Positions 1-11,639 are shown, counted from the stretch's first letter. The stretch: DNA of 64,000 bases from Buxus sempervirens (GCA_947561395.2 OX387187.1:37305829-37369828), one strand, 5' to 3'. The notes: generated by a model not told the origin, from the letters alone. A program made the numbers and translations.

Positions 1-473
1 TTGAATTTTTCCTTAAAATAAAATTTTTGGGGAGTTCGGAGTAAATAAATAGACAAGGAAATGCGATGCTGCCATGTGAAGCATCTTGCGGTGAGTATTT
101 TCAACAAGAAAAATCATTAAAATTTTCAAAAGCAAAAACTTTGCAGCCGTTGGATGCTCTACATGGCAACATCTTAAGTTCTCGTTTGCCCTGTTTGAAA
201 CCTTCCCTAACATTCCTTTTCTTGCCCTATTGGCTTCCTATTTTTGAACGCATGTGGGGCCTCGTAGAATCAAATTTGGGGCTGAAACTTCTAAGGTTGG
301 CTCTTGTCTTTTACACGTTAGTCTATCCTATTTTCTGTTAAACATCATAGGCTCTGATTGACTAAAGGAGAATTCAGTTAATTTCTTCCAAATTATACCA
401 CAAACTGTCTTCCCATAATAGATTGTCTCCCCTATTTTCTCCCATCTCTTCTTATCCTATCATTCCAGACAAG
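1..473. other. 5' flank of first inhibitor gene, no gene seen
   Basis: Ordinary AT-rich intergenic DNA. Short open frames here have no recognisable domain. The last ~60 bases lead into the TATA box of the inhibitor gene at 531. Confidence 0.5.
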
Positions 474-481
474 TATAAAAA
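474..481 (+). promoter_or_regulatory. TATA box of inhibitor gene 1
   Basis: The run TATAAAAA lies 57 bases upstream of the ATG at 531. Transcription would start near 505, so the in-frame ATGs at 423 and 495 fall upstream of the mRNA and the ATG at 531, which opens the signal peptide, is preferred. Confidence 0.6.
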
Positions 482-530
482 GGTCCTAAGGGGGATGAGC
501 AAAGAAAACCCAATCTTTCAAGCAACAAAC

Positions 531-1073
531 ATGAGGTCTTCTTCCTTCTCTTTGTTCTCCTTCTCTTTCTTTCTCTTCCTCTTCCTTCATGGTGCGGTAA
601 GCGCTAATCTTGTCGGCGAAACATGCAAGAAAGCATCACAGAGCAATCCAAAAATTAGCTTCCAATTCTGCTTATCGACTCTCCAAGCAAATCCGGCGAG
701 CAAAACCGCAGATCTTCAAGGACTCGGGGTTATTGCTACTGGGTTAATAGTTCCCAAAGCAAACAACGTTGCTTCACAAGCTGCCAAGCTTTTGAAGAAC
801 CAGAAATTGGATGCCTTTTCTAAGAAATGCTTGAATGATTGCTCCAGCCTTTACTCTGATGCCGTCCCCACGCTAAAAGAAGCTGCTAATGCCTTTAAGA
901 CTAAGGATTACTCTACAGCTAATGTAAAACTGAGTTCGGCCATGGATGCGTCTTTGACCTGCGAAGCTGGGTTCAAGGAGAAGAAAGGCTTGGTGTCTCC
1001 GCTAACAAAGGAGAACAATGAGTTCTCCCAAGTTACCTCCATTGCTCTTGCCATGACAAATATGTTCCATTGA
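531..1073 (+). CDS. Secreted invertase/pectin methylesterase inhibitor-domain protein (Pla a 1-like), 180 aa
   Basis: Single-exon gene for a small secreted helical-bundle inhibitor, a family that binds and blocks cell-wall invertases or pectin methylesterases in the apoplast. Residues 1-25 form a signal peptide, a Phe/Leu/Ser-rich hydrophobic run ending around AVSA. The mature part has the family cysteines: GETCKK and FQFC (first disulfide pair), then LNDC and SLTC (second pair), plus one extra Cys in KKCLNDC. The motifs TADLQGLG and DGF/AGFKEKKG match the Pla a 1-like invertase-inhibitor branch. The reading frame is open upstream to 423, but the TATA box position and the signal peptide argue for the start at 531. 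Its 3' flank is related to that of the next inhibitor gene, which suggests tandem duplication. The sequence alone cannot separate invertase from PME as the target. Confidence 0.85.
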   Translation: MRSSSFSLFSFSFFLFLFLHGAVSANLVGETCKKASQSNPKISFQFCLSTLQANPASKTADLQGLGVIATGLIVPKANNVASQAAKLLKNQKLDAFSKKCLNDCSSLYSDAVPTLKEAANAFKTKDYSTANVKLSSAMDASLTCEAGFKEKKGLVSPLTKENNEFSQVTSIALAMTNMFH

Positions 1074-1956
1074 TCCATATATCCATTTTTTTTTCTTTTG
1101 GGTTGAAGAAAGGCCAAATAAGGAGCCGTTTCAAGTGACCTTTGATCACTCTGGCTATTACAAATACATTTCACTGACCTTCATAAATTTTTAGTTAATT
1201 AATTTGTATTTTCACATCATGAAAGAAATGAACCAGGTTTTGAATATACAAGACTTGATAACCATATTTTCCTTGGTAATCTTACTAATATAGTGGAAAA
1301 TGATCTGCCAAATGATCACATTTGGCCATGTCAATCTTATAGGCTTGGATAGTTGAATTAAATGATTATTGTGTTATTATTTTCAGCATCAAGGGATTTT
1401 TTTTTCTTTCTAATTTTTAATAAACCATTGAGCTGGGCCCAATGGATGTAACATTGAACCCTAATTGGGCTATAAATAGTACGGGCCAGGCCAGGTTCTG
1501 ATCTTTCTCTTTCTTTTTTTTTTTTTTTTATTTAACATTTATTTCACTAATTTAGGGACTTTACTGACAAGTAATTTTAAAATTAGAATCTTAAAGGGTA
1601 GGTTATAGACGAATTCCATTTAATTAGATGCTTTTTAAATCAAGTGACAATGGTTATAGACTAAAATTTAAAATGTCGTTTGGATTGCATGAATCCAGTT
1701 GTGCAGATTTAATTCAGATATATAGGGATTGAAATCTGATCAGTGGTGGGACCCAGTCTGTTGCCGTAGGAGATGGACCGTATCAGAAGTGTAAATATTT
1801 TTTCCTCAAAAAAAGCTATCTTTTCTTGCCATGTAACGTAAAGACGTACGAGCAGTGCAAAAGATCGGTAGGACCAGTTTGTTACAAACTTAGGTAATAA
1901 GATTAATAATACAATTATTGTTGGTATCATTATGAGTTACATTCTTTTACTATACA
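1074..1956. other. 3' flank of inhibitor gene 1; part is repeated at 3384-3755
   Basis: No gene. About 1315-1640 is closely repeated at about 3384-3755, downstream of the second inhibitor gene; both begin with the same CACATTTGGCCATG segment. This points to an older tandem duplication that included 3' flank. The rest is AT-rich with T tracts. Confidence 0.6.
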
Positions 1957-2565
1957 GGGATTATTTCAACCATTTGATTTATACATTTAATTTGAAATTT
2001 TGACTTATTGTTTTTCAATATTTTTCTTATCCCAAATATAAAAAAAAAGGGTAGTGAATTCTAGTGGTTAAAATCAAGTTAGTTAGGTCTTGGCTGACCT
2101 AAGACCCAAGGGATGTTGGGTTCTAATCCTTTTCAAATGCATGATATATGTCAACCTCTAATGGTCATGACCTAAGAAAGGGTTCTTTAAAAAGGGATGG
2201 AAATCCTAATAAAAAAAACTTTATAATTTATTTTAGAGGTTGTTTTTTTAAATGTAACGGACTAATCACAAGCCCCTCGTTTATGTCATTGCACAATTTT
2301 TGTTGTAGATGATGTGTGCTCTTCCTTAAGCACAAACCCTAGATTTTCCCAAGCCAAAGAGACCCTTATAAAAAGAAGAAATAAAACAAAAAGAAATGGC
2401 TTCTGCTCCCAAAGCAAAACTAACTTCATTGGATGGTTACAGACTTAATATAAAATTCATTTCAAAGGTTTCCCAACATTCATTCTTTCCAATAATTTAC
2501 ACCCCTTTAGAGCCTTGTGGGGAAACTTTACTCAAAATTTCTGCAACTACCCATCTCTCCACAAC

Positions 2566-2574
2566 TATATAAAT
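2566..2574 (+). promoter_or_regulatory. TATA box of inhibitor gene 2
   Basis: TATATAAAT lies about 70 bases before the ATG at 2638, with leader ACTCACAACAAGGAG between. The matching site in copy B is at 33571-33578. Confidence 0.55.
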
Positions 2575-2637
2575 GAGATTTACTCACAACAAGGAGAAGA
2601 AGACAAAGAGTCTCCATCTCCAAAGAAGATTAAAAGC

Positions 2638-3186
2638 ATGGGGTACTGTTCCCTTTTCTTTTCCTTATCTTTCTTTCTCTTCTTCTTCAACACCTTCCTC
2701 CATGGTGCAACTGCAACAACTCTCGTCTCCAAAACCTGCGAAAAAATCGCAGAGGGCAATCCACACCTTCCCTGCAGTTTCTGCGAAACTACCCTTCAAG
2801 CAGTCCCCAGAATCCGCTGTGCAAATCTTCAAGAACTTGGATTGATCTCGATTGAATTGGCTCTATCCAATGCAAGCCACACGCGTCATTACATCAAAAA
2901 TATGTTGAAGAAGAAGCATGTTAACCACTACTTCAAAATACGGTTATCCGATTGCTTTGAACTGTACTCGGATACGATTACTGATTTAAGAGAGGCCATC
3001 AAGTCCTACAATTCTAAGAAGTATTTGGATGCCAACATACAAGTGAGTGCGGCCATGACCGACTCAGAGACGTGTGAAGATGGTTTCAAGGAGAAGAAAG
3101 GTGCAGTGTCTCCATTAACAAAGCGAAATTACGATATGGTCCTGTTGTCTGCCATGGCGCTTTCGATTATGAATATGGTTAAATGA
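2638..3186 (+). CDS. Secreted invertase/pectin methylesterase inhibitor-domain protein, 182 aa
   Basis: Single-exon gene. Signal peptide of about 25 residues (MGYCSLFF...HGATA), then the inhibitor domain with the four paired cysteines (SKTC, CSFC, LSDC, SETC) and the C-terminal DGFKEKKGAVSPLTK segment seen in gene 1. An additional Cys directly precedes SFC; the copy B partner at 33642 has Tyr there. The open frame extends upstream to 2515, but the TATA box at 2566 makes 2638 the sensible start. Compared with copy B there are about 20 substitutions in 182 residues and no length change, so both copies have been kept open. Confidence 0.85.
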   Translation: MGYCSLFFSLSFFLFFFNTFLHGATATTLVSKTCEKIAEGNPHLPCSFCETTLQAVPRIRCANLQELGLISIELALSNASHTRHYIKNMLKKKHVNHYFKIRLSDCFELYSDTITDLREAIKSYNSKKYLDANIQVSAAMTDSETCEDGFKEKKGAVSPLTKRNYDMVLLSAMALSIMNMVK

Positions 3187-3307
3187 CTGTTGGTCTTAGT
3201 TTTATGTATGTGATCCTTGTTATTGTCGTTGATGTTATGTGATTGTCATGTTTTACTTGTGTCAGCTTTTCTTCTCTTCTCTTCCTGTTTGTGTACTGCA
3301 TATCATA

Positions 3308-4005
3308 TAGAGACACTGTTATGGATTATGTTTCCTCTCTCCTTTTTTTTTCCTTAAGAAATTAAGTGCTTGTCTTGGTTATCACATTTGGCCATGTCAA
3401 TCTTATAGGCTTGGATGGTTGAATTAAATGATTATTGTGTTATTATTTTGAGCATCAAGGGATTTTTCTTTTTTTTTCTTTCTAATTTTCAATTAATAAA
3501 CCATTGAGCTGGGCCTAATGCATGTAACATTGAACTCTAATTGGGCTACAAATAGTGCGGACCGGGCCGGGTTCTGATTTTTCTCTTTCCCTTTTTTTTT
3601 TTTCTCTTTAAGATTTATTTCACTAACATAGGGACTTTATTGATAAGTAATTTTTAAAATTAGAATCTTAAAAGGGGTATTTTCGGAATTTAAAATTAAA
3701 ATATTTTACTTCATTAGGATATAGACGAATTCCATTTAATTAGATGCCTTTTATGTAAATTCCCATGCCTAGTTTGTATATTGAAAAATGTGAAATGACA
3801 ATGAAATGACATTTTATATTGAAAAATGTGAAATGTACAACTGCTATGGGATGTTGCACAACTAGGGGTGGCAATTGGGCAGATTAAACAGGTAACCTAC
3901 ACCATCCCTAATAGGTTAGGGTTTGGTATACCTAAGATCAGGTTAGGGGCAGGTTCAGGTTTAGCCCAACCCCTAGTCCAACCTTTATAAATTTAAAGTA
4001 TTTTT
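3308..4005. other. Block present in copy A only (~0.7 kb)
   Basis: Copy B passes directly from the sequence matching ~3308 to that matching ~4005. The extra block carries the second copy of the gene 1 3' flank (3384-3755) and a GGTGGCAATTGGG-type repeat remnant near 3867-3990 that looks like degraded transposon sequence. Either it inserted in A or was lost from B. Confidence 0.6.
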
Positions 4006-7000
4006 TTACAACATGTACAGCAAGAGACATTAATATGAGACCCACCAAAGTGAATAATCCGTGAGCCCCATATCACTGTGTCTTTCTGTTTGTGTTTTTC
4101 ATGGTTTGGGTATGTGTTGGATTCATCTATGTGAATTAACATAGAACTTATTGGTCTTCAGTCTATGTAAGTTTGTGTGAAGGTATTTGTGTGTGTGTGT
4201 GTGTTTTTTTATTTTATTTTAGATCTTAACAAGTAATCCAAGGGATGTAGTCTTCAAAAGGGATTTAAGATTTGCCAATATGTCAAGCATTGTGATGTTT
4301 ATTATTGATTCCAAGTTAAGGATGCATGATAATCTAAATAATTCCCTTTGGGATGTATTTGGTTTGATTCTAAGTTAAGGATTATTTATTGATACCTTTT
4401 GGTGCTCACTTGACTAAGGTGGCCATGAATGGTAATGATAAAGATGAGCTTACCCATTTTCTCTGGAATGTAAAAGACACTTTTAAAAAAAAAAATACTA
4501 GTAAACATGCACGTGCTTTGCACAGGGAAGGATTTTTAGTAAATAAAGAAATGAATATAAAATCAATAGATATAAATGGCATAATTATAAAAAGTGTAAC
4601 ATTAAATATGAAAGGAATCAATGACACCACAAAGAATAATGTCATATATCTTTTTGCCTAATATGTAATAACTATAATATATGTATATTACAACACAAGA
4701 TTGCAATATCGTCCTTTCTAGTTCCCCTCAATTTTGATCTTCTTTTGTTGGTGAACCATTTGCAAATCATTAGATTGTTACATGTGCCTTTTTGAAGCGC
4801 TCACTTCTTCGATAGCAGTTCATACCAAATATTTGTTAACAAACATGATAATAAAAAAACAGAAATTTTGAAAAACAGAAAATGATTTCTTAAGGAGAGA
4901 CATACTTAAAGTAATGATTTTAAGGGTTACTTTCCTCCTAATTTTTTTCTTTTTTTTAACAAACAGTCAAAAGTGCAACTAAAAAAAAGCTACATGAAAC
5001 AGATGATTTCTAACCATCCAGATCTCTCAAGTGTTTTTTTGAATACCTAAAATACTGATCTTCTCTAGATTAATGATTGAATTACAAAAGTACTATTTTC
5101 TTTTGTTATTTTTTATATTTATGCTTTTTCTTTTGTTACAAAAGTACTAATAAGACTTAGGTGTTATGAGTATAATATCATCCTAAATAATAATTTAAAC
5201 CTCAATTATACGTATCTAAAATATTTTGAATTAATATAACCATAATTATAGTTATTTCAGTAATAAATATCTAATTACTAAGAGATTATTTAATAATGTA
5301 GTGTAAGATTTTAATTTTGCTTAGAGATTTATTCTTGAATAAATATTGTCATTATTCATATCATAATACTTCTTCTCTAATACTTATCTAAAAGTATTTT
5401 AATTTAAAAGAATTTTCACTTATATTTAAATATTAAATTTGGAAATAACCTTTTTTTAGTTCTAGTCGTGAATGTATGAAAAACTTATGGAATTAGATAT
5501 TAGATAAACCTTAATTATATTATACTTATCTAAAAGAACTTTAGTTAAATAATATAAACCTAAATTAATAATTAAAATGATTTAATGTATTTACACACAA
5601 TATACAATTTCAAAATTATCTATTCTTATCCAAATGAATTTTATTTAAAAAATAAAGGAAGAGACAATGACTAAGAAAATTAATCAATTAATTATAAACT
5701 TTTTTTATTATGATGATAAATCTATTAATTAGAAGGAATTGGAACATGTTTTTAGTAGATAAGGATATAAAACAAGATATATGTTATTCAAAAAAGATAT
5801 ACATAGGAAAAAATAAGTTCAAAATATGTTTTTAATTATAATTTCAAAAATACGTTAACTAAGATTAGAAAATAAAAACATATAGAAAATAAAAACATAT
5901 GTCATCCAAAGAGTTTGAATTGAAATAAAACACAAAAAATTTGGTTTAAAATATAAGTGCAATTTTCATCGAATATGTCTAATAGTTAGTCACATGTCAG
6001 AGTTTAAGTAAGTAGAACATCCAATCAAATAAAAAAAAAAGAATCTTAGAAACCAATAAACACATGCAGGGATAGGAAATTCTGCAATTCAATGTGACAT
6101 AATGGACAAAAATAATCAGAAGGATCTTCTTTTGACGTGTAAAACAGATAAATATAGAAAACACAAGATTCATGAACAAATATCTATTGCAATCTAATTG
6201 AAGTGTAACTGGTAGCAATAAACAAATATTTTATGGATAACACAAATATGGAAAACAAGCCAATTGGAAATTAGAAAAAGAAAAAAAAAACACACTCATT
6301 CAGGCCACGTTAGAAAATTTTGGATTTCATTGAATGAAATTATTAATTGATGGAAAGTAATGAACTAACCTGGTTGATCTTCTAGGCTCTATCAGATTGG
6401 AGTCATGATAAGTCCTCTTTGTAATGAATTGTGACGTTTAAGAGAGCATGTTTTGTGATACTTATCTCAACTTTGAAAGGAGATAACGATTGGAAGAGGA
6501 TGGGATGGTAATGAATGGTTGTAAAAGTGGTTTGAAAAGCAGAGAAAATATAGAGAAGATGAGGGACATTTTAGGAAAGCAAAAATGGACAAACACTTGG
6601 GCTTCGTGCTTTTTATAGTAGTAAAGATTGTTCTTTTCCTCCTTTATCTTTTCTCTATTATTTTATCTCTAACACCATTTCTCACATAGGCAATGAGGAC
6701 AAAAATATTGTGAGCAATTTCAACAAAGTTGTAGCTTTTTCTAATCATGTCATAAAATACAAGAGAGAAAATTTTCTGGTTTTCTTATCAAATCTATTTT
6801 CACATGTGATTTTTATTCTCATGAACTATGGTTCACACTTGTCAAGTTCCAATTCCAACCCTCGAATTCTTATCATCCAAAGGCTACATTCCATGAAATA
6901 TTTGTTTATCCATTTACTTACAAAGCACAAGTCTAATCTTTTCAAATGATCGTCTTTATTACTGAAACTTTCAAATTGACAGGGCCACAAAGGCCTCACA

Positions 7001-7168
7001 CATATGGTCATGGGGTTCCCCCTAAACACATTCTAATTGACAGGGCCATTCCTGGGCCCAAAGCTATTGTCTATTTGGACCATACCCTTGCCCAAGGCCA
7101 TCCCATTTGCAGGTGCTAGAGGTCTTAGAGTAGATGGAATCCTCTATCCCATTTTGTCTTTTACTCTG
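4006..7168. other. AT-rich intergenic spacer, shared with copy B
   Basis: About 3 kb of strongly AT-rich sequence. Open frames such as those near 4389 or 6710 are short, lack domains and are not conserved in frame in copy B. No RNA gene recognised. The copy B counterpart carries a MITE insertion; the empty site here is near 5690-5705. Confidence 0.6.
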
Positions 7169-7608
7169 GTCCGTCACTAATCAAATCCTGTCATGTGGCA
7201 TGCTTTGGTAGCTGGGTCTTTACAATATTACCTATCAAAGAATGCTATATGAGATGTTTTGATTGATAGTAGACTTCGGTCCATCACTAATAAAATCTTA
7301 TCATGTGGCATGCTTTGGTAGCTGGGTCTTTGCAATATTATCTATCAAAGAATGTTACATGATATGTTTTGATTGATAGTAGACTCCGGTTCGTCATAAA
7401 TCAAATCCTGTCATGTGGCATGCTTTGGTAGCCGGGTCTTTGCAATATTATCTATCAAAGAATGCTACATGACATGGTTTGATTGATAGTAGACTCCAGT
7501 CCGTCACAAATCAAATCCTGTCACGTGGCATGCTTTGGTAGCCGGGTCTTTGCAATACTATCTCTCAAAGAATTCTACATGACATATTTTGATTGATAAC
7601 AGATCATG
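7169..7608. repeat. Four tandem copies of a 110 bp repeat
   Basis: Units start at 7169, 7279, 7389 and 7499, each opening with a TCCGTCACTAATC-like segment and containing GGCATGCTTTGGTAG. They sit in the 3' flank of the inhibitor gene on the minus strand. Copy B has only two units (37991 and 38101), so copy number has changed since the duplication. Confidence 0.8.
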
Positions 7609-7691
7609 AAACAAATATATTATGCAATAATTGATACTAACGGAAGGGAACTCATAAGTAAATGAACAACATGATCACAACAAGCAATCAA

Positions 7692-8222
7692 TTAAAACAT
7701 TGTGGTTATAGCTAGAGGTATAGCAGTCAACTGGGAGATCTCTTGATCATCCTTCTCTATTGGACAGACAAGGCCTCCCTCCTCGAATCCATCTCCACAA
7801 GTCGAAGACGCGTCCAACGCCGCACTGACTTTGATGTTAGCTGTTGGGTAATCCTTGGCCTTGAAGGCGTTGATGGCCTCTTTCATGGTAGGGATTGCGT
7901 CTGAATAAAGACTCAAGCAATCCTGTAAGCGTGTCTTAACAGATGGATCCAAAGTGGTGTCCTTCAAAAGGTCTGTAATATGAGAAGTTATGGTGTTTCC
8001 CTTGGAAATGACTAGGTCCATGGAGATGAGACCAAGTCCTTGAAGGTCTGCAGTTTGGCTCCTTGGATCAGCTTGTAGAGATGTCACACAGAAGTTGTAA
8101 CTCAGTTGCGGGTCGCCCTGTGATGCTTTCTTGCATGTTTCCTTGACGATATTGGCGATAACCAGTGCGCCATGAAAGGAGAGGAGAAGAAAGAAAGAGA
8201 AGAACAAGAACAAAGACCTCAT
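7692..8222 (-). CDS. Secreted invertase/pectin methylesterase inhibitor-domain protein, 176 aa
   Basis: Start ATG at 8222 opens a signal peptide (MRSLFLFFSFFLLLSFHG, cleavage about residue 23). The mature inhibitor domain shows KETC and YNFC, LQDC and SSTC as the paired cysteines, plus a fifth in LVCPIEK. The TADLQGLG motif is shared with gene 1, to which this gene is closer than to the 2638 gene. The frame is open upstream to 8450, but that extension has no signal-peptide character and most of it precedes or overlaps the probable transcription start. The partner in copy B (38293-38823) differs at about 15 of 176 positions. Confidence 0.85.
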   Translation of the reverse strand: MRSLFLFFSFFLLLSFHGALVIANIVKETCKKASQGDPQLSYNFCVTSLQADPRSQTADLQGLGLISMDLVISKGNTITSHITDLLKDTTLDPSVKTRLQDCLSLYSDAIPTMKEAINAFKAKDYPTANIKVSAALDASSTCGDGFEEGGLVCPIEKDDQEISQLTAIPLAITTMF

Positions 8223-8452
8223 TTTTCTGTTGCTTTTAAAAAAGTTTGGTTCTTCCTCTAGCATTCTCAACAGGTTGGGATTTATTGTGTGTTTGAAGTG
8301 ATAAGCATGGAAAGTATTAAAATGAATACCATTTTGGGATTTTTCTTTCCTTTTCTCTGGGGTATGGGCTTCATGCCATATTCTTCTATTGGCAGTTATT
8401 GTTTTAAGGTTTTGTGTGAGTATTCTCCCCATAAATCTAAGTTGATTCACAG

Positions 8453-8460
8453 ATATATAT
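8453..8460 (-). promoter_or_regulatory. Possible TATA box of the minus-strand inhibitor gene
   Basis: A TATATAT run on the minus strand about 230 bases upstream of the ATG at 8222, conserved at about 39050-39058 in copy B. A second ATATATAAC run nearby (8477-8484) is an alternative. Confidence 0.35.
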
Positions 8461-8554
8461 GGAAGTAATTTATACCATATATAACGCGAGGAGGTTCCTT
8501 GGGAACCATGTCAGCCATAATGTGCTAGTATATAGAATACTAATGGACCAGCAT

Positions 8555-8648
8555 GTTCTGCTTAAATAAAGAATAAATAAAAAAGTAAGATAAAATTAGG
8601 AGTTCTGCTTAAATAAAGAATAAATAAAAAAGTAAGATAAAATTAGGA
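8555..8648. repeat. 47 bp direct duplication
   Basis: GTTCTGCTTAAATAAAG... occurs at 8555 and again at 8602 with almost no change. Copy B has a single version, so this is a recent local slip in copy A. Confidence 0.8.
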
Positions 8649-9318
8649 CAAAAGGGAAGAAGAAAGGGGAAGACAAGACCTATTTTGCTTAAGGGGTCTT
8701 TAGATATTGAGGCCCAATATAGTGTTTGCCTAAGCTTTTGTCCAATTTGGTTTTTGCTGTGGATCCCTTCGATTGATTGTAAACAACAGTAAGAAATTTG
8801 TAGGTGCCTTGTGATTTAGGGTGCAAATCACCAACATCTTAAAAAGGTTTGAATGAGATTGATCTGAACCACCTTCACAAAGAGGGTGTGGAGAGTTACA
8901 GTTAAGAACAGAAAAAATTAAAAATAAAAATAAAAATTAAATTAAGCTTTAAAATTAAGGAATTCAAAAAATAAATAAAAAATGAAAATTGACTACTTAA
9001 TTCACAATAGAAAATAGAAATATTATTTTACTTTACATAATACATAACAAGTTGTGTAAGTTGAGAATTGAAAGAATGAACGAATGCGCACAATTAATTA
9101 GTTTTTTTGTTTTTCTTTATTTATTCTAGCTTTGTTTGGACCTTAACTTGTGAGGGATCCAACATATCAAAACTGAATGGGGGCTATCTGATTTGAGCCG
9201 GCCCCAACCATACTAAAAGCCCTGGATGTTGAGCGACCCAAATAAGAGCCCATGCAAAGAGAGGCATATTACTCGTTGCTCCAAAAAAGAGAAAAAAAAG
9301 ATTTTCAACCCAGAATTG
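8649..9318. other. Spacer between inhibitor gene and U2 gene
   Basis: No gene recognised. Contains purine-rich and A-rich tracts. The minus-strand 3' flank of U2 (about 9300-9318) includes a CA-N6-GGTTGAA arrangement resembling the plant snRNA 3'-box. Confidence 0.5.
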
Positions 9319-9514
9319 GTGGGGTGCGCCAGGCCCGTGCAATAGTGCAACGCAAGGGCGACGCGCGAAGACCCCAATAGCAAGCTACTGTGGCGGGCCC
9401 TCCCCCAAGAAAAATTAATTTAATATCATGTGGGCCGATGGCCCACGTATCAGATATTAAACTGATAAGAACAGATACTACACTTGATCTTAGCCAAAAG
9501 GCCGAGAAAGGTAT
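9319..9514 (-). ncRNA. U2 spliceosomal snRNA, complete (196 nt)
   Basis: Read on the minus strand, the RNA begins AUACCUUUCUCGGCCUUUUG at 9514, the highly conserved U2 5' end. The GUAGUA branch-site recognition sequence lies at about 9476-9481 in plus coordinates, followed by stem IIa/IIb and the GGGCCAUCGGCCC hairpin. The Sm site (AAUUUUUCU) is at about 9408-9416, and the 3' stem-loops III and IV end at CGCACCCCAC. Length equals the usual plant U2 size, with no internal gap. Together with an intact promoter this is likely an expressed U2 gene. It pairs with the branch point of pre-mRNA introns in the spliceosome. Confidence 0.95.
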
Positions 9515-9540
9515 GCTTTGTTATGTTTACTCGTTCGTCT

Positions 9541-9590
9541 TTTATATTCATCTTTGATCGCCTTTGTTTCTTGCTTAAGCGATGTGGGAT
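9541..9590 (-). promoter_or_regulatory. Plant snRNA promoter: TATA box and upstream sequence element (USE)
   Basis: On the minus strand, ATCCCACATCG (9580-9590) is a perfect match to the plant USE consensus RTCCCACATCG, and a TATA-like TGAATATAAA lies at 9541-9550. They sit about 66-76 and 27-36 bases upstream of the U2 5' end. This is the spacing of RNA polymerase II-type plant snRNA genes. Confidence 0.9.
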
Positions 9591-10139
9591 TATGTAATCG
9601 GTATCTGAGATGGGGAATGGCCAAGTTGAAATCTTTAGAGGATGGGATGATCTCGAATTGGAATATTAGAGCCGGATCATCCGATCTAGATATGGACCGA
9701 AATTGGCCGGTCTGGTGAACCATGATTATGATTTTTATTTTCTTGAGAATATTACGTTTGATGAATAGGTTCGGAGAAATATATATAAGATATTCTTCCG
9801 GTATAAATGAAATCGTAATGAGTAAGCTTTTGTTGTGGAAAGATTTAAAAAGTAATCTTTACATTTACCAGAAAATGTCGTTTTTTACATAGATTGTATT
9901 GAAAGAGTATTTTTATTTTTTGATTGAATATCTCTATTAACTACTAGATCTTAACTCTCTTATAATTATTAGTTTTTAGAACGTCTATTATACTATACTC
10001 AAGGTTAGAAAAAATGGGGAGAAATCTGAACTGAAATATAAATTTTTTTTTTGGATTTTTTCAAAAAATAAGAAACCTTTATATAGCTGCAATGTAATTT
10101 CCAAAGTTTCAATAGATGATTTTTATGTTAAACCCATGG
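9591..10139. other. Upstream flank of U2 copy A
   Basis: No gene seen. Sequence is shared with copy B apart from a 39 bp deletion there. Confidence 0.5.
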
Positions 10140-10781
10140 TAGGTTTGCATAACGGGCCAGCCCAGCACGGCACGTTTAGCCCGTGCTTGGCGGCCCGTGG
10201 GCCGGCATAGCACGGCCCACTTGGGAGATGGCCCGTGCCGTGCCCGACTCGTAACCCAATACCCGAAGCACACCCAAGCTCGTGGCAAGGTTAAGGCTGG
10301 GTCGTGGCACGCGGGCTAGTGGGCCACCCATGGGCCACATAATAAATGCATTAAAAAATTCTGAAAAATAGAAAAAAAGGAAAAATAAATAAAAATACTG
10401 AAAATTATAAAAAATATATATTTATTATTTACATACATTTTTTACATATATTGGAATAGAATTTTCCCCAAAATTGTAAATAAGAAGGTAAAAAAAACCT
10501 CAAAAAAGGTAAAAAAAACTCCATTATTTTTAATACAAGCCCATAGGCTAGCACAATATGGTCCGCTTAAAGAGTGCTGTGCCGCTCGTGTGCTTTGCTG
10601 GCCATGGCCCACCAGCCCATCGTGCTTGGCGAGCTGTGCCTTGATGGGCCTAGTGCCCAGTACCCTAGGCACAACACGGCTCGCTAATAGGTGCTAGGTC
10701 ATGCCATGCCGGGCTGTGCCAAGCACAAGCACGCTTTAAACGTGTTGGGTCATGTCGGCACCGGCCCGATAACCAACCCTA
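10140..10781. mobile_element. Non-autonomous hAT-like element, GC-rich ends (642 bp)
   Basis: The ends are inverted: left TAGGTTTGCATAACGGGCC, right the complement of TAGGGTTGGTTATCGGGCC. Subterminal regions are packed with GGCCCGTGC/GCACGGGCC words and the centre is AT-rich. CCATGG flanks both ends; because it is palindromic, an 8 bp target duplication cannot be fixed. The copy at 40784-41420 shares position, so insertion preceded the segmental duplication. No transposase frame. Confidence 0.6.
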
Positions 10782-11639
10782 CCATGGTTCTCAATGTTAG
10801 TTTAAAAAAACATACTGTTGAAATTTTGTTGGCACACCATTGGTGTCACTACATTTTTGTGTCATCAAACCAAAAAGCTTTGAAAAATCTTAAATAAAAT
10901 TAAAAGAAGTCCAAAAAATTTTTCAAAACAAAAGAGCAACATTTTTAAGAAAAAAATACATGTACATAACGTAAACTAATGTACATCTTAATATGTTTCT
11001 ATATATTTCCTTTTCTTATTTGCCTTTACTTGTTAAATAATTTGACTTTCAAAAAAGTTAAAAAAAATTATAAATTTTTATTGCTTGAACTTTTTTAAAG
11101 GTTGGTTTTAGTAAAAATAATATATTTTTTTAAGTTTTTAATATACACTTCCATGTATTTTGACTATTTGAGAATCATAAAATTATAAATAAATTAAAAG
11201 TACATCTAAAAGGTTCTTAAAATAATTAAAATTTTAAATTTAAATATATAAAAATTAAAATTATGAAGAAAGAAAGTCATCCCAAGTTGTAATAACTTAA
11301 ATCCCCAATTTTCTCTCCTCGCTCCCCTTTTCATCTCTCCTCTCTCTCTCTCTCTATCTCGCTCTCTCTCTCCCCCACTCTTTTTTCTTTTAACAGACCC
11401 CCCTCCCATAACTCTCTTTCTTCACCCTCTTTGTTTTTCTGTTTTGTGGAGCATAGAACAACTCCACTGTGTACACCTCCTCCCTCCCTCTCCGTCTAAC
11501 TTAATTTCCCTTCTCTCTCTTTAAGTTGCAATCAAGGGAGAGGTAGATGGAGAGGGAGGGAGGAGGCAAAATTTTGTCAGCCCTTGCTGAAAAAACCGGG
11601 AGGGAGAGATCTGACCTAGATCACAACTTAAGAAGGCTT
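10782..11639. other. AT-rich spacer and CT-rich LINE leader
   Basis: AT-rich to about 11280, then TC-repeat tracts (11335-11375) and a purine/pyrimidine-rich leader (11440-11640) that probably belongs to the 5' end of the LINE. No gene. Confidence 0.5.

Noticed and set aside
423-530. Upstream in-frame ATGs as start of inhibitor gene 1
   Set aside because: The TATA box at 474 puts transcription start near 505; the signal peptide starts at 531.
4389-4661. 90-codon open frame in AT-rich spacer
   Set aside because: No domain, and the frame is broken in copy B.
8223-8450. N-terminal extension of the minus-strand inhibitor genes
   Set aside because: The extension is open in both copies but would bury the signal peptide inside the protein; probable TATA box position also argues against it.
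9490-9723. Open frames overlapping the U2 gene and promoter
   Set aside because: They overlap a clear snRNA and its promoter elements and have no domain.
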